Origin: Lachnospiraceae bacterium UBA6998 | GTDB taxonomy: Bacteria; Bacillota; Clostridia; Lachnospirales; Lachnospiraceae | Assembly (NCBI GenBank): GCA_002448395.1 | Contig: DJXS01000097.1 | Location: forward strand, 1 to 10,990 | Length of the DNA: 10,990 nucleotides | Direction: 5' to 3' | Part shown: positions 5,003-10,990 of the stretch, one piece after another | Numbering within the stretch: position 1 is the stretch's first letter | How the letters are laid out: every line of letters starts with the position of its first letter | Made by a program: the position numbers and the translations under genes | Notes under the pieces: model-generated | What the model was told of the DNA's origin: nothing | Database searches by the model: none | What the model saw: only the letters and a program-made list of their open reading frames with translations

Positions 5003-6066
5003 ACCTCCATATCCACCCGAAAGGCGCAGCCATATACTTTATCTGCCTTGCGGCCAGCGTCGTGTTCGCCAGTTTCTACGGCGGTCCGGTGTCTTTTGCC
5101 TGGCTCTATGCATGCCTGTTGCTGCTCCCCCTCTCTGCGCTGTACATTCTCCTGAACTATCACTTTCTCCGCTTTTACCAGGAGATCGAAGTTCACCGGA
5201 TCGTCCGCGGCGAGGACCACAGATACCTTGCCAAAATAGAGAACGCCGGCCCTCTCCCGATCCACAAAATGAGCCTGCGCACCTGGGACGACCGGTGTCA
5301 CCTTTACGAGATCCCGGACGGGCAGCAGATCTCCCTTGGTATTCATGAGAAGAAAGAGCTGTGCTCCGGCATCAGCTGTATTTACGCCGGGTCCTATGAC
5401 ATTGGGATCAGGAAAGTTTCATTCACGGATCCCTTTTCCGTTTTCACAGTGGAGCTGGATGTCCCCTATTCCTTCAAAGCTGTAGTCAGTCCGCAGATCA
5501 CGGATGTCGCCGATGAGGTCCTCGATCTTGAGAACCAGGTCAACAGCACAGGCCTCAAAAGCAGGCGGCTTCCCGAGGAGACTCCGGGCAGCGACCTGCG
5601 ACCTTATCAACCGGGCGACCCTCTGCGCGCGATCAACTGGAAAGTCTCAGCGAGGCTCTCAGAATTAGTGACCCGCGTGCCGGACAAGATGGAAAAGCGC
5701 ACCGTGACCATCCTGATGCTGGCCGCATTTGTCCCGGACCAGATGCAGGACCTCGACTTCCTGAAAAAGAGGGATTTCTTTCTGGAGTTTATCGTTTCCG
5801 CCGCATGGCACTTCGGCAGACAGGGAATCCCCGTCCGTCTGATCTACCCTGCAGGAAAGGTCTGCGAGTCAACAGTTGATTCTTATGAAAGTTTCCAGGA
5901 ATTCTACGGAACCGCCGCAGACGGCATCTTCTACTATTCCGAAAGTGAATTTGATGAGATTCAGAAACTGGCGTCAGATCTGAGGAGCACGTATGACAAA
6001 GATACTTGGATTCTTATCAGAGAAGATCCCGGACCGGGCGAAGATCACTGCGTTATTATCGCTTGA
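4999..6066 (+). CDS. DUF58 domain protein (MoxR partner)
   Basis: A 355-residue protein. Two membrane helices at about 11-27 and 33-53 anchor it, followed by a beta-rich region (about 60-160) with a CIYAGSYDIG strand. The DUF58 signature GSDLRPYQPGDPLRAINWKV (197-216) leads into ARLSELVTR. The C-terminal part (about 230-335) is the von Willebrand A-like half of the domain, but it lacks a clear metal-site DxSxS motif. The TVTILMLAAF strand at about 235-245 sits where that motif would be. DUF58 proteins accompany MoxR ATPases and are thought to be their membrane-bound partners. Its start codon overlaps the moxR stop by 4 bp. Its last 74 bp are shared, in another frame, with the transglutaminase gene. 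Family is confident; mechanism is inference from the conserved gene trio. Confidence 0.93.
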   Translation: MNLHIHPKGAAIYFICLAASVVFASFYGGPVSFAWLYACLLLLPLSALYILLNYHFLRFYQEIEVHRIVRGEDHRYLAKIENAGPLPIHKMSLRTWDDRCHLYEIPDGQQISLGIHEKKELCSGISCIYAGSYDIGIRKVSFTDPFSVFTVELDVPYSFKAVVSPQITDVADEVLDLENQVNSTGLKSRRLPEETPGSDLRPYQPGDPLRAINWKVSARLSELVTRVPDKMEKRTVTILMLAAFVPDQMQDLDFLKKRDFFLEFIVSAAWHFGRQGIPVRLIYPAGKVCESTVDSYESFQEFYGTAADGIFYYSESEFDEIQKLASDLRSTYDKDTWILIREDPGPGEDHCVIIA

Positions 6067-8302
6067 GCTTCGCGCCCTTCTTTTTGTGTTTTCTCTGATC
6101 ATGATCTGCATAGAGGCGTATCAGGCCGCCGGGGGCAGCACTATCCCTCGCGGCCTCTTCGCGCTGACTGCTGTTCTGGTCTTTTTATTCTACAGTTTCC
6201 TTGAGTACTCTTTTTCGCTGATCGTGCACGGGAAATCGGCATCGTTCTTTCCACTCCTTCCGACAGCACTTCTGCTTCTCCTTCTGCAAAAGACAGATGC
6301 ACCGCTCTTCTTTTCCGCTGCCGTGGCATCGGCTGTCGCGGCCAGACTCTTCGTTAACCTCGTTCCACACATAGAAAAAGTGATCTTGTACGGTGTCTTT
6401 TTGTTTGATGCCGCTGCAATTTATCTCTATTTTGGCAGGCATGTGCTGCAGGGAACTTATGCTTCGGACAAGCTGCTTTTCGTTTCCCTTGTGACCCTCA
6501 CTCTGGCGTCTGTGCAGGAGCTCCTGTTTGAAAAGCCTCTGCTGAGGAGCAGTGAAGAGGCCTTCCCATTCTTCTATTTTGCGCTTTTGGGAATCCTTTT
6601 GGTCATGCTTCCCATGAGGCAGGCCCCGATCAACTGGACTCCGGTCGCCGAAGCGGGCGGGCGTATCTTCCATAGGGCCCAGGACATGGTTGACAGTGCA
6701 GCCTACCATCTGTCGTCTTTGTGGGGCGGCTCTTATTCCACCGGGTACAATTCCCTGGACGTGTCCGGCGGCAAAATAGAGCGCTCAGGCCGCACCGAGC
6801 TCATCCTGAAGACCTCGCAGGATTCCTGCTTCGAATACACAGACGAAGAGACTTCCGAAGACATGAAAGTTCGCCGGACGCTCTATCTGGCAGGTGGATC
6901 GGGCGTTGACAAACCGAAGCTGATCAGCTTTCTGAGATTCCTGCATGCCAATGATGTGGACAGAGAATATGCCGCGCTGTTCTCGCAATTGTCAGATGTG
7001 AAGGTGGAATACGCTTATCTCAATACTCCTGATGTGATCGCGCCTGCGAATGCTCTCCTCATCTATGACGGCTCTGGAGCCGGCAGCAGCCCTGCCTATG
7101 ACAAGGGCCCTCAAAATGATACCGTGCATAAAAAAGGGTACCTACTTACTGCCCGCTATCTCGATATCGACTACGGCAGTCCATATCTTGCCGGACTCAT
7201 AAGAAAGGCCGAAGCAGCGGGGCTGGATGAGTCCTTATCTTACGAAGATGCCCGCAATTACTTTATGAAATTGTATGGGGTGGATCTCGGCTATTTTTTG
7301 ACCAGGGATGAGTATGAAGAAGCTGCTGAACAGACTTATAGTGTCACTGATCTCAGCACGGATGGTGTGAGCCCCGAGTTGCAGGAACTGGCGGATCAAA
7401 TCACAAGCGGTGTTCCGGGTGAGTATGACAAGTGCAAGGTAATCGAGGGATATCTCAGGCAGTACTCCTATCAGACGAATGCGGTCGGCGGCCATAACCC
7501 GCTGTCAACTATGAGCACATCAGCCGGAATGGCCGACATAGCTGACCGGTTTCTCTTTGAGACCGGGGCGGGCTACTGCGTGCACTATACTTCCTCAATG
7601 GTAATGCTGCTGCGGCTCTCGGGGATTCCTGCCAGGGCTGTCTCAGGATACCGCTACGTCTACCCCTTCAAGAAGGCGGATGCTTACGAAGTGAGCGGGG
7701 ACTGCGCGCACATCTGGCCCGAGGCGTATATTCGAGGTGTCGGATGGGTGCCCTTTGAACCTACCAGTGCTTACAGAACTGCTGAGGAGTACACTTGGCA
7801 CAGAAGACCTGCCGTTTCCGGAGATGACTCACAATCCGCTTATGTCCCACCGATTCCGGCTCCAACGCAAATCCCGGAAGCTCCTGACAATAAAGAAACC
7901 GCCGGCAGTCTGTCGGGCATGACTTTAGATCAGGCTATGCAGATCGCGCTGCCGACAGCCTTGAGCATACTTATTACTCTCGCTTTGTTGATCCTGGGAA
8001 CACTCTCCGCCGCCAGGCTGCGCTACCTGCGCGCCGCGCCTGAAAAGAAACTCGCCATGGATGTAGACATGATCAAAAAAGGCATCCGCCGCCAGTCCGC
8101 AGAGGACTTTGCCGACAGAGGCCTTTTATCCGATTATATTGCCAGGGCGCCGGAAGCGCTCCGGCCTGATATTCAGAAAGTATTCGACGCTTACTACAGG
8201 GTGGTTTACGGAAGCAGTGCAGTTTCCGCTGAAGAAAATGAACTTGCCGCCAGTGTTCGCGAACAGCTGCACGCGGCATTAAAAAAGCGAATTGAGAAAT
8301 AG
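5993..8302 (+). CDS. Multi-pass membrane transglutaminase-like protein (TgpA type)
   Basis: A 769-residue protein. About seven membrane helices occupy roughly 25-210 (for example LLFVFSLIMICIEAY, TALLLLLL, FFYFALLGILLVMLP). A large external region follows, with the transglutaminase/protease core near 470-595. Its likely catalytic triad is Cys529 in GAGYCVHYTSS, His573 in CAHIWPEAY, and an acid at Glu589 in WVPFEPTS, where Asp is the textbook residue but Glu is common in this group. A proline-rich linker (618-632) leads to one more helix (about 650-672) and a cytoplasmic tail of about 95 residues. This matches TgpA-like proteins found with MoxR and DUF58. The start is well supported: GAGGAG (5982-5987) is five bases before the ATG, so the 74-bp overlap with the DUF58 gene is probably real. 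The substrate is unknown; peptide cross-linking or cleavage at the cell surface is plausible. Confidence 0.94.
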   Translation: MTKILGFLSEKIPDRAKITALLSLELRALLFVFSLIMICIEAYQAAGGSTIPRGLFALTAVLVFLFYSFLEYSFSLIVHGKSASFFPLLPTALLLLLLQKTDAPLFFSAAVASAVAARLFVNLVPHIEKVILYGVFLFDAAAIYLYFGRHVLQGTYASDKLLFVSLVTLTLASVQELLFEKPLLRSSEEAFPFFYFALLGILLVMLPMRQAPINWTPVAEAGGRIFHRAQDMVDSAAYHLSSLWGGSYSTGYNSLDVSGGKIERSGRTELILKTSQDSCFEYTDEETSEDMKVRRTLYLAGGSGVDKPKLISFLRFLHANDVDREYAALFSQLSDVKVEYAYLNTPDVIAPANALLIYDGSGAGSSPAYDKGPQNDTVHKKGYLLTARYLDIDYGSPYLAGLIRKAEAAGLDESLSYEDARNYFMKLYGVDLGYFLTRDEYEEAAEQTYSVTDLSTDGVSPELQELADQITSGVPGEYDKCKVIEGYLRQYSYQTNAVGGHNPLSTMSTSAGMADIADRFLFETGAGYCVHYTSSMVMLLRLSGIPARAVSGYRYVYPFKKADAYEVSGDCAHIWPEAYIRGVGWVPFEPTSAYRTAEEYTWHRRPAVSGDDSQSAYVPPIPAPTQIPEAPDNKETAGSLSGMTLDQAMQIALPTALSILITLALLILGTLSAARLRYLRAAPEKKLAMDVDMIKKGIRRQSAEDFADRGLLSDYIARAPEALRPDIQKVFDAYYRVVYGSSAVSAEENELAASVREQLHAALKKRIEK

Positions 8303-8331
8303 TATCCTGTCACGTTCGACCGCCGGTCCGC

Positions 8332-9123
8332 TCAGCGCAGATACTTCTCCTTCATCTCCTTTCTGTCGCGATCCGACAGACCAAATCCCTCGCGGATCAG
8401 GGCGTCCATACTGCCGTATTTATCCGCAACAGCTTCGTAGTAGGCCTTAATGAAGTCCTCATCTGCGCCGAACAGGTACTGCAGAGACTCGTCGGCAAGT
8501 GGGCTGTCTGTTCCTGCCTGCTGCTTGACAAATGCTGTCAGCTTGATTAGTTCCCCCTTCAAGTGCTCGTTCGTTGTAAGGTAATCCGCAATGATCACTT
8601 CCCGCGGAATGCCCAGGATCTCTTCAATGATCACAGCGGCTGTTCCTGCCCGATCTTTACCAGCGGTGCAATGCCATAGCATCGCTTTTTTATTACCCTC
8701 TAGCAAAAGCCGGACAAATTCAGCATATCCCTTTACCGCATAGTCGCCGGCAAACGCGCGGTACATCTTAATCATATAGTCTCTGGCTTCCTTGGGCTTA
8801 AAAAGCAATTGCTCAACTACCCGCTTGTCTGAGTCTTCTTCCCTCGATACACCCGGCGTAAAACTTTCCACGATCGGAATATGATAGTAAGCCGCGTCCG
8901 CAATCTGCGCGTCCGGATTCTCCAGACGCTCATTATCAGTCCTGAAATCGATCACAGCACCGACAAGATCGGCAAGCTCCGCCACTTCTTCCTCCGGCAT
9001 TCCCGAGAGGTGCCCGCTGCGGATCAGTTTCCCGGATCTGATCTGCCGTCCGTCTTCTGATCTCATCCCGCCCAGATCGCGGATGTTGGGAAGACTCTTG
9101 AAGTTTAGTTTCCTGCTTAACAC
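8332..9123 (-). CDS. Tyrosine/dual-specificity protein phosphatase (Y_phosphatase3 type)
   Basis: A 263-residue protein starting with GTG at 9123, AAAGGA seven bases upstream. It carries the phosphatase loop HCTAGKDRAGT (151-161) with nucleophile Cys152 and Arg158. The opening NIRDLGGMRSEDGR (13-26) and the VIDFRTDNE segment (58-66) are signatures of the same family as Mycobacterium PtpB and Listeria LipA. The Lys-Asp inside the loop (156-157) is linked in that family to acting on phosphoinositides as well as phosphoproteins. No signal peptide is visible, so it is probably cytoplasmic. It is the last gene of the operon, 18 bp after the SUFU gene, and ends 29 bp from the convergent transglutaminase gene. 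The acid-base residue cannot be fixed with certainty. The family is confident, the natural substrate unknown. Confidence 0.93.
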   Translation of the reverse strand: MLSRKLNFKSLPNIRDLGGMRSEDGRQIRSGKLIRSGHLSGMPEEEVAELADLVGAVIDFRTDNERLENPDAQIADAAYYHIPIVESFTPGVSREEDSDKRVVEQLLFKPKEARDYMIKMYRAFAGDYAVKGYAEFVRLLLEGNKKAMLWHCTAGKDRAGTAAVIIEEILGIPREVIIADYLTTNEHLKGELIKLTAFVKQQAGTDSPLADESLQYLFGADEDFIKAYYEAVADKYGSMDALIREGFGLSDRDRKEMKEKYLR

Positions 9124-9141
9124 TTTATTGTCCTTTCCTGC

Positions 9142-9837
9142 TCATTGCAAAGCGCTTCTTCTGTTGATATCGACTACTTTGTACGGTATCCCCTTTTCCT
9201 CGAACTTCTCAAAAAGCGCGTCGGCTCCGTTTTCCATTTTGAACTGCAGCTCTTCCGGATACATCGGGATGATCTCATAGAAATTGATCACTTTCCCTGA
9301 AGGCATCACCAGCCTGATATCGCCGTTTCTGTTCTCTGCATAGTTCAGCACAACGCTGTTGAACCTTGTATTTGAGGCATAGGCGGAGCCTTCCTCATCT
9401 GACTGTGTCGTGTGCCCGTAGGATAGCCAGGTGTTGCACCAGATCGGAAGCCGCGCCACGTCTTTCAATGTTTTGATCGGCCAGTAGTCACTATCTGCGC
9501 CGCTGTTGATGTTCCAATCCTTCGGAAGGTATATCACATACTCTGCGTAGTCGAGCTGATACTTCTGCCACTTCTCGGGAATCGCCATTTTATAGGCGCC
9601 GGCTCCCATCGTGACAAGCTTGTAGTAAGGGTCCTCTTCCGTCGGCTCCACAATGCACACATCCAGATGTATGTCGGGAGATGCGATCTCGTGGAAAACG
9701 TTTTTGTAGTTCCCGAACATGTCGCAGATGAAGCTGTCCAGCACTTCGATCTCCGAATCGTCATACAGATACATCGGCAGGCTCGGTTCGACCGTTTTGT
9801 CTTTCTTAGTTTTTTTGAATCTGCTGAATAAACCCAT
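9142..9837 (-). CDS. SUFU (suppressor of fused) domain protein
   Basis: A 231-residue protein. After a basic N-terminal leader (FSRFKKTKKDK, 4-14) it holds a bacterial SUFU domain over about 28-200. Landmarks are FHEIASPDIHLDVCIVEPTE (48-67), YYKLVTMGAGAYKM (71-84), AEYVIYLPKDW (98-108), IKTLKDVARLPIWCNTWLSY (121-140) followed by GHT, and MPSGKVINFYEIIPMYPEEL (178-197). In animals SUFU binds Gli proteins. In bacteria the domain is widespread, and published comparative genomics links it to immunity proteins of polymorphic toxin systems, but many copies are stand-alone. No toxin gene is visible next to it. The ATG at 9837 has a perfect AGGAGG six bases upstream. It sits 27 bp after kptA and 18 bp before the phosphatase gene, all in one direction, so the genes are probably co-transcribed. 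Domain assignment is confident; role unknown. Confidence 0.88.
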   Translation of the reverse strand: MGLFSRFKKTKKDKTVEPSLPMYLYDDSEIEVLDSFICDMFGNYKNVFHEIASPDIHLDVCIVEPTEEDPYYKLVTMGAGAYKMAIPEKWQKYQLDYAEYVIYLPKDWNINSGADSDYWPIKTLKDVARLPIWCNTWLSYGHTTQSDEEGSAYASNTRFNSVVLNYAENRNGDIRLVMPSGKVINFYEIIPMYPEELQFKMENGADALFEKFEEKGIPYKVVDINRRSALQ

Positions 9838-9864
9838 GCTGCTCCTCCTGTAAGTTCGCTGGTA

Positions 9865-10437
9865 TTACTGTGCCGAGTTGTCTTTTCGCATGTATTTTGC
9901 CGGAACAGACTTGGTCAGCCATATTCCGTTTGCAGAAAGATAAAACCGGTATCCGTCCTCGCTCATCTTCCTGCAGTCGATCTCATAAATCACAGGTTTT
10001 CCGTGCCGGCTTCCCACTTTCCTCGCTGTCTCCGTGTCCGAAGAAAGGTGCACATACAGACGGCCTTTCGGAATCAGGCCCTGCTTATCAATAGAGGGGA
10101 CATATTTCTCCCCTGTCCCATGCCAAAGTATAGCCGGCGGTATCTTTTCTTCCAGCTCGACATCCACAGGGATTGAGTGTCCCTGGTTCGCCCTGATCAG
10201 AGTGTGGTCTTCGTTAAAGGAATATCGCTGCTTCTCGTCTGTACGGACAATCTCTTCAAGCGTCTCCATATCCAGAGTGTGCCCCTCAGAATCGTTCATC
10301 CCGCTGATCAGTTCCTGCACATCCGCCCATCCATGTTCATCCAGAGTGATGCCAATGATTCCGGGCCTGTGCCGCAATATCATCGATATGAACTTACTTG
10401 TGTTCTTCATCCGCTTGCCAGATCTCTCGTTACTCAT
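9865..10437 (-). CDS. kptA: RNA 2'-phosphotransferase (KptA/Tpt1)
   Basis: A 190-residue protein starting MSNERSGKRMKN, of normal family length. Tpt1/KptA enzymes use NAD+ to remove an internal 2'-phosphate from RNA, giving ADP-ribose 1'',2''-cyclic phosphate and nicotinamide. The N-terminal winged-helix half has KFISMILRHRP (Arg22, His23) and DEKQRYSF (Arg71). The ADP-ribosyltransferase-like half has WHGT (105-108), VHLSSD (129-134), VGSRHGKPVIYEID (141-154, Arg144) and NGIWLTKSVP (170-179). The Arg-His-Arg-Arg catalytic set described for yeast Tpt1 is therefore complete. ATG at 10437 is preferred because GGAG lies about nine bases upstream; an in-frame ATG at 10452 has a weaker site and would add five residues. 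It follows yaaA by 25 bp and precedes the SUFU gene by 27 bp. Bacteria lack the yeast-type tRNA splicing that makes 2'-phosphates, so the bacterial substrate is unsettled. Identification is very sure. Confidence 0.95.
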   Translation of the reverse strand: MSNERSGKRMKNTSKFISMILRHRPGIIGITLDEHGWADVQELISGMNDSEGHTLDMETLEEIVRTDEKQRYSFNEDHTLIRANQGHSIPVDVELEEKIPPAILWHGTGEKYVPSIDKQGLIPKGRLYVHLSSDTETARKVGSRHGKPVIYEIDCRKMSEDGYRFYLSANGIWLTKSVPAKYMRKDNSAQ

Positions 10438-10462
10438 AGGAGGTCTCTCCATTTCATTTCCG

Positions 10463-10990
10463 TCATTTCCCGGGTTTGCCCGGGACTTCCGTCCTCACAA
10501 AAACATACTCTTTATCTGACGACAGATCCTCCCTGAACCTGTATCCGCTCCAATCGAATGCCTTGATCTCTTCCGGTTCAGTTATGGCGTTTGCCGCCAT
10601 GTACCGCACCATCTCTCCACGTGCCATCTTGGCGTAAACGCCCTTTTGGACGATCCTATTGCCCTCCGGCTCGCCAAAGACACAGGTAATATATCTGTCT
10701 TCCGGATGCAGATATTTCTCGATGCACTTGGAATACTCTTTGGAGGCAAGGTTGATGATGATCCTGCTGCTGTCAAGGACCTCCCTGTAGAGGCTGTCTC
10801 CCCAGAAATCATATAGGTTCTTATGGCCGGAGACCGCAGCCTTTGCCTGCATTTCCAGGCGATACGGAACCACACCGTCCATCGGCTTCACCACTCCGTA
10901 GAATCCGGACAGGATCCGCAGGTGCTCCTGCACATAGTCATACTGTCCGTCTTCAAAGACCGCCGGTGCCATATAAGTATATTGAATTCC
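10463..10990 (-). CDS. yaaA: YaaA-family peroxide stress protein (UPF0246), N-terminus cut by window edge
   Basis: The frame is open from the right edge for 175 codons and begins GIQYTYMAPAVF, inside the protein; family members are about 250 residues, so roughly the first 75 are outside. Hallmarks are HLRILSGFYGVVKPMDGVVP followed by YRLEMQAKA, NLYDFWGDSLY, IINLASKEYSK, and FGEPEGNRIVQKGVYAKMAR followed by GEMVRYMA. E. coli YaaA lowers intracellular free iron during hydrogen peroxide stress, limiting DNA and protein damage, and binds DNA. The last residues (EVPGKPGK) are variable tail. Its stop lies 25 bp before the kptA start, so the two are likely on one transcript whose promoter is outside the window. 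Identification is confident. Confidence 0.93.
   Translation of the reverse strand, partial: GIQYTYMAPAVFEDGQYDYVQEHLRILSGFYGVVKPMDGVVPYRLEMQAKAAVSGHKNLYDFWGDSLYREVLDSSRIIINLASKEYSKCIEKYLHPEDRYITCVFGEPEGNRIVQKGVYAKMARGEMVRYMAANAITEPEEIKAFDWSGYRFREDLSSDKEYVFVRTEVPGKPGK

Noticed and set aside
6185..6709. Minus-strand open frame of about 174 codons within the transglutaminase membrane region
   Set aside because: It is the antisense of Leu/Phe-rich membrane codons, which creates Lys/Glu/Arg-rich shadows; no start signal or family resemblance.
8318..8328. Possible bidirectional terminator GACCGCCGGTC between the convergent transglutaminase and phosphatase genes
   Set aside because: The arms are only 3-5 bases with no room for a loop and no T-tract on either strand.
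1..10990. Search by eye for CRISPR repeats, insertion-sequence ends, tRNA-like folds and attachment-site duplications
   Set aside because: No regularly spaced repeats, transposase-like frames, tRNA cloverleaf or paired direct repeats were seen; subtle or degenerate examples could be missed without a computed search.

Overview
The window looks like chromosomal DNA from a Gram-positive anaerobe of the Firmicutes (Clostridia, perhaps a gut Lachnospiraceae-type lineage). This is inferred from strong AGGAGG-type ribosome binding sites, lipoprotein signal peptides, a RelB/DinJ-RelE pair, a DUF5052-like lipoprotein and a MoxR-DUF58-transglutaminase cluster; no ribosomal RNA or other taxonomic marker is present. 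The standard genetic code fits throughout. The left 3.9 kb is visibly less G+C-rich than the rest and looks like an accessory patchwork.

Layout. Positions 1-3912 are all on the minus strand. Reading in the direction of transcription (right to left) they hold a DUF5052-like lipoprotein, an alpha/beta hydrolase, a small unrecognised protein preceded by a 46-codon frame that looks like a gene remnant, a RelB/DinJ antitoxin with its own promoter and palindromic operator, a RelE/ParE toxin gene that has lost its middle by an in-frame deletion, an intrinsic terminator, a beta-propeller-like lipoprotein with its own extended -10 promoter, and the start of a GNAT acetyltransferase that runs off the left edge. 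Positions 3913-4075 form a divergent promoter region. Positions 4076-8302 (plus strand) are a tight three-gene operon: MoxR AAA+ ATPase, DUF58 protein and a multi-pass membrane transglutaminase, joined by overlaps of 4 and 74 bp. Positions 8332-10990 (minus strand, convergent) are a compact operon: YaaA (cut by the right edge), the RNA 2'-phosphotransferase KptA/Tpt1, a SUFU-domain protein and a tyrosine/dual-specificity phosphatase, with gaps of about 18-27 bp.

How they may work together. The MoxR-DUF58-transglutaminase set is a known conserved arrangement thought to be a chaperone/assembly unit acting at the cell envelope; its substrate is not evident here. The YaaA-KptA-SUFU-phosphatase operon combines a peroxide/DNA-damage-associated protein, an NAD-dependent RNA 2'-phosphate remover, a possible protein-binding or immunity-type domain and a phosphatase. 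That combination suggests a stress or nucleic-acid-damage role, but this is inference from gene order only.

Most notable observations: the internally deleted RelE toxin beside an intact antitoxin and operator; two divergent promoters at 3957-4049 that share an identical 10-bp -10 context as an inverted repeat; the KptA-containing operon; and a probable gene remnant squeezed between the hydrolase and its downstream neighbour. I found no mobile element, CRISPR array, tRNA or rRNA, and no clear case for a wholly new defence system. No gene-free stretch exceeds 300 bases.
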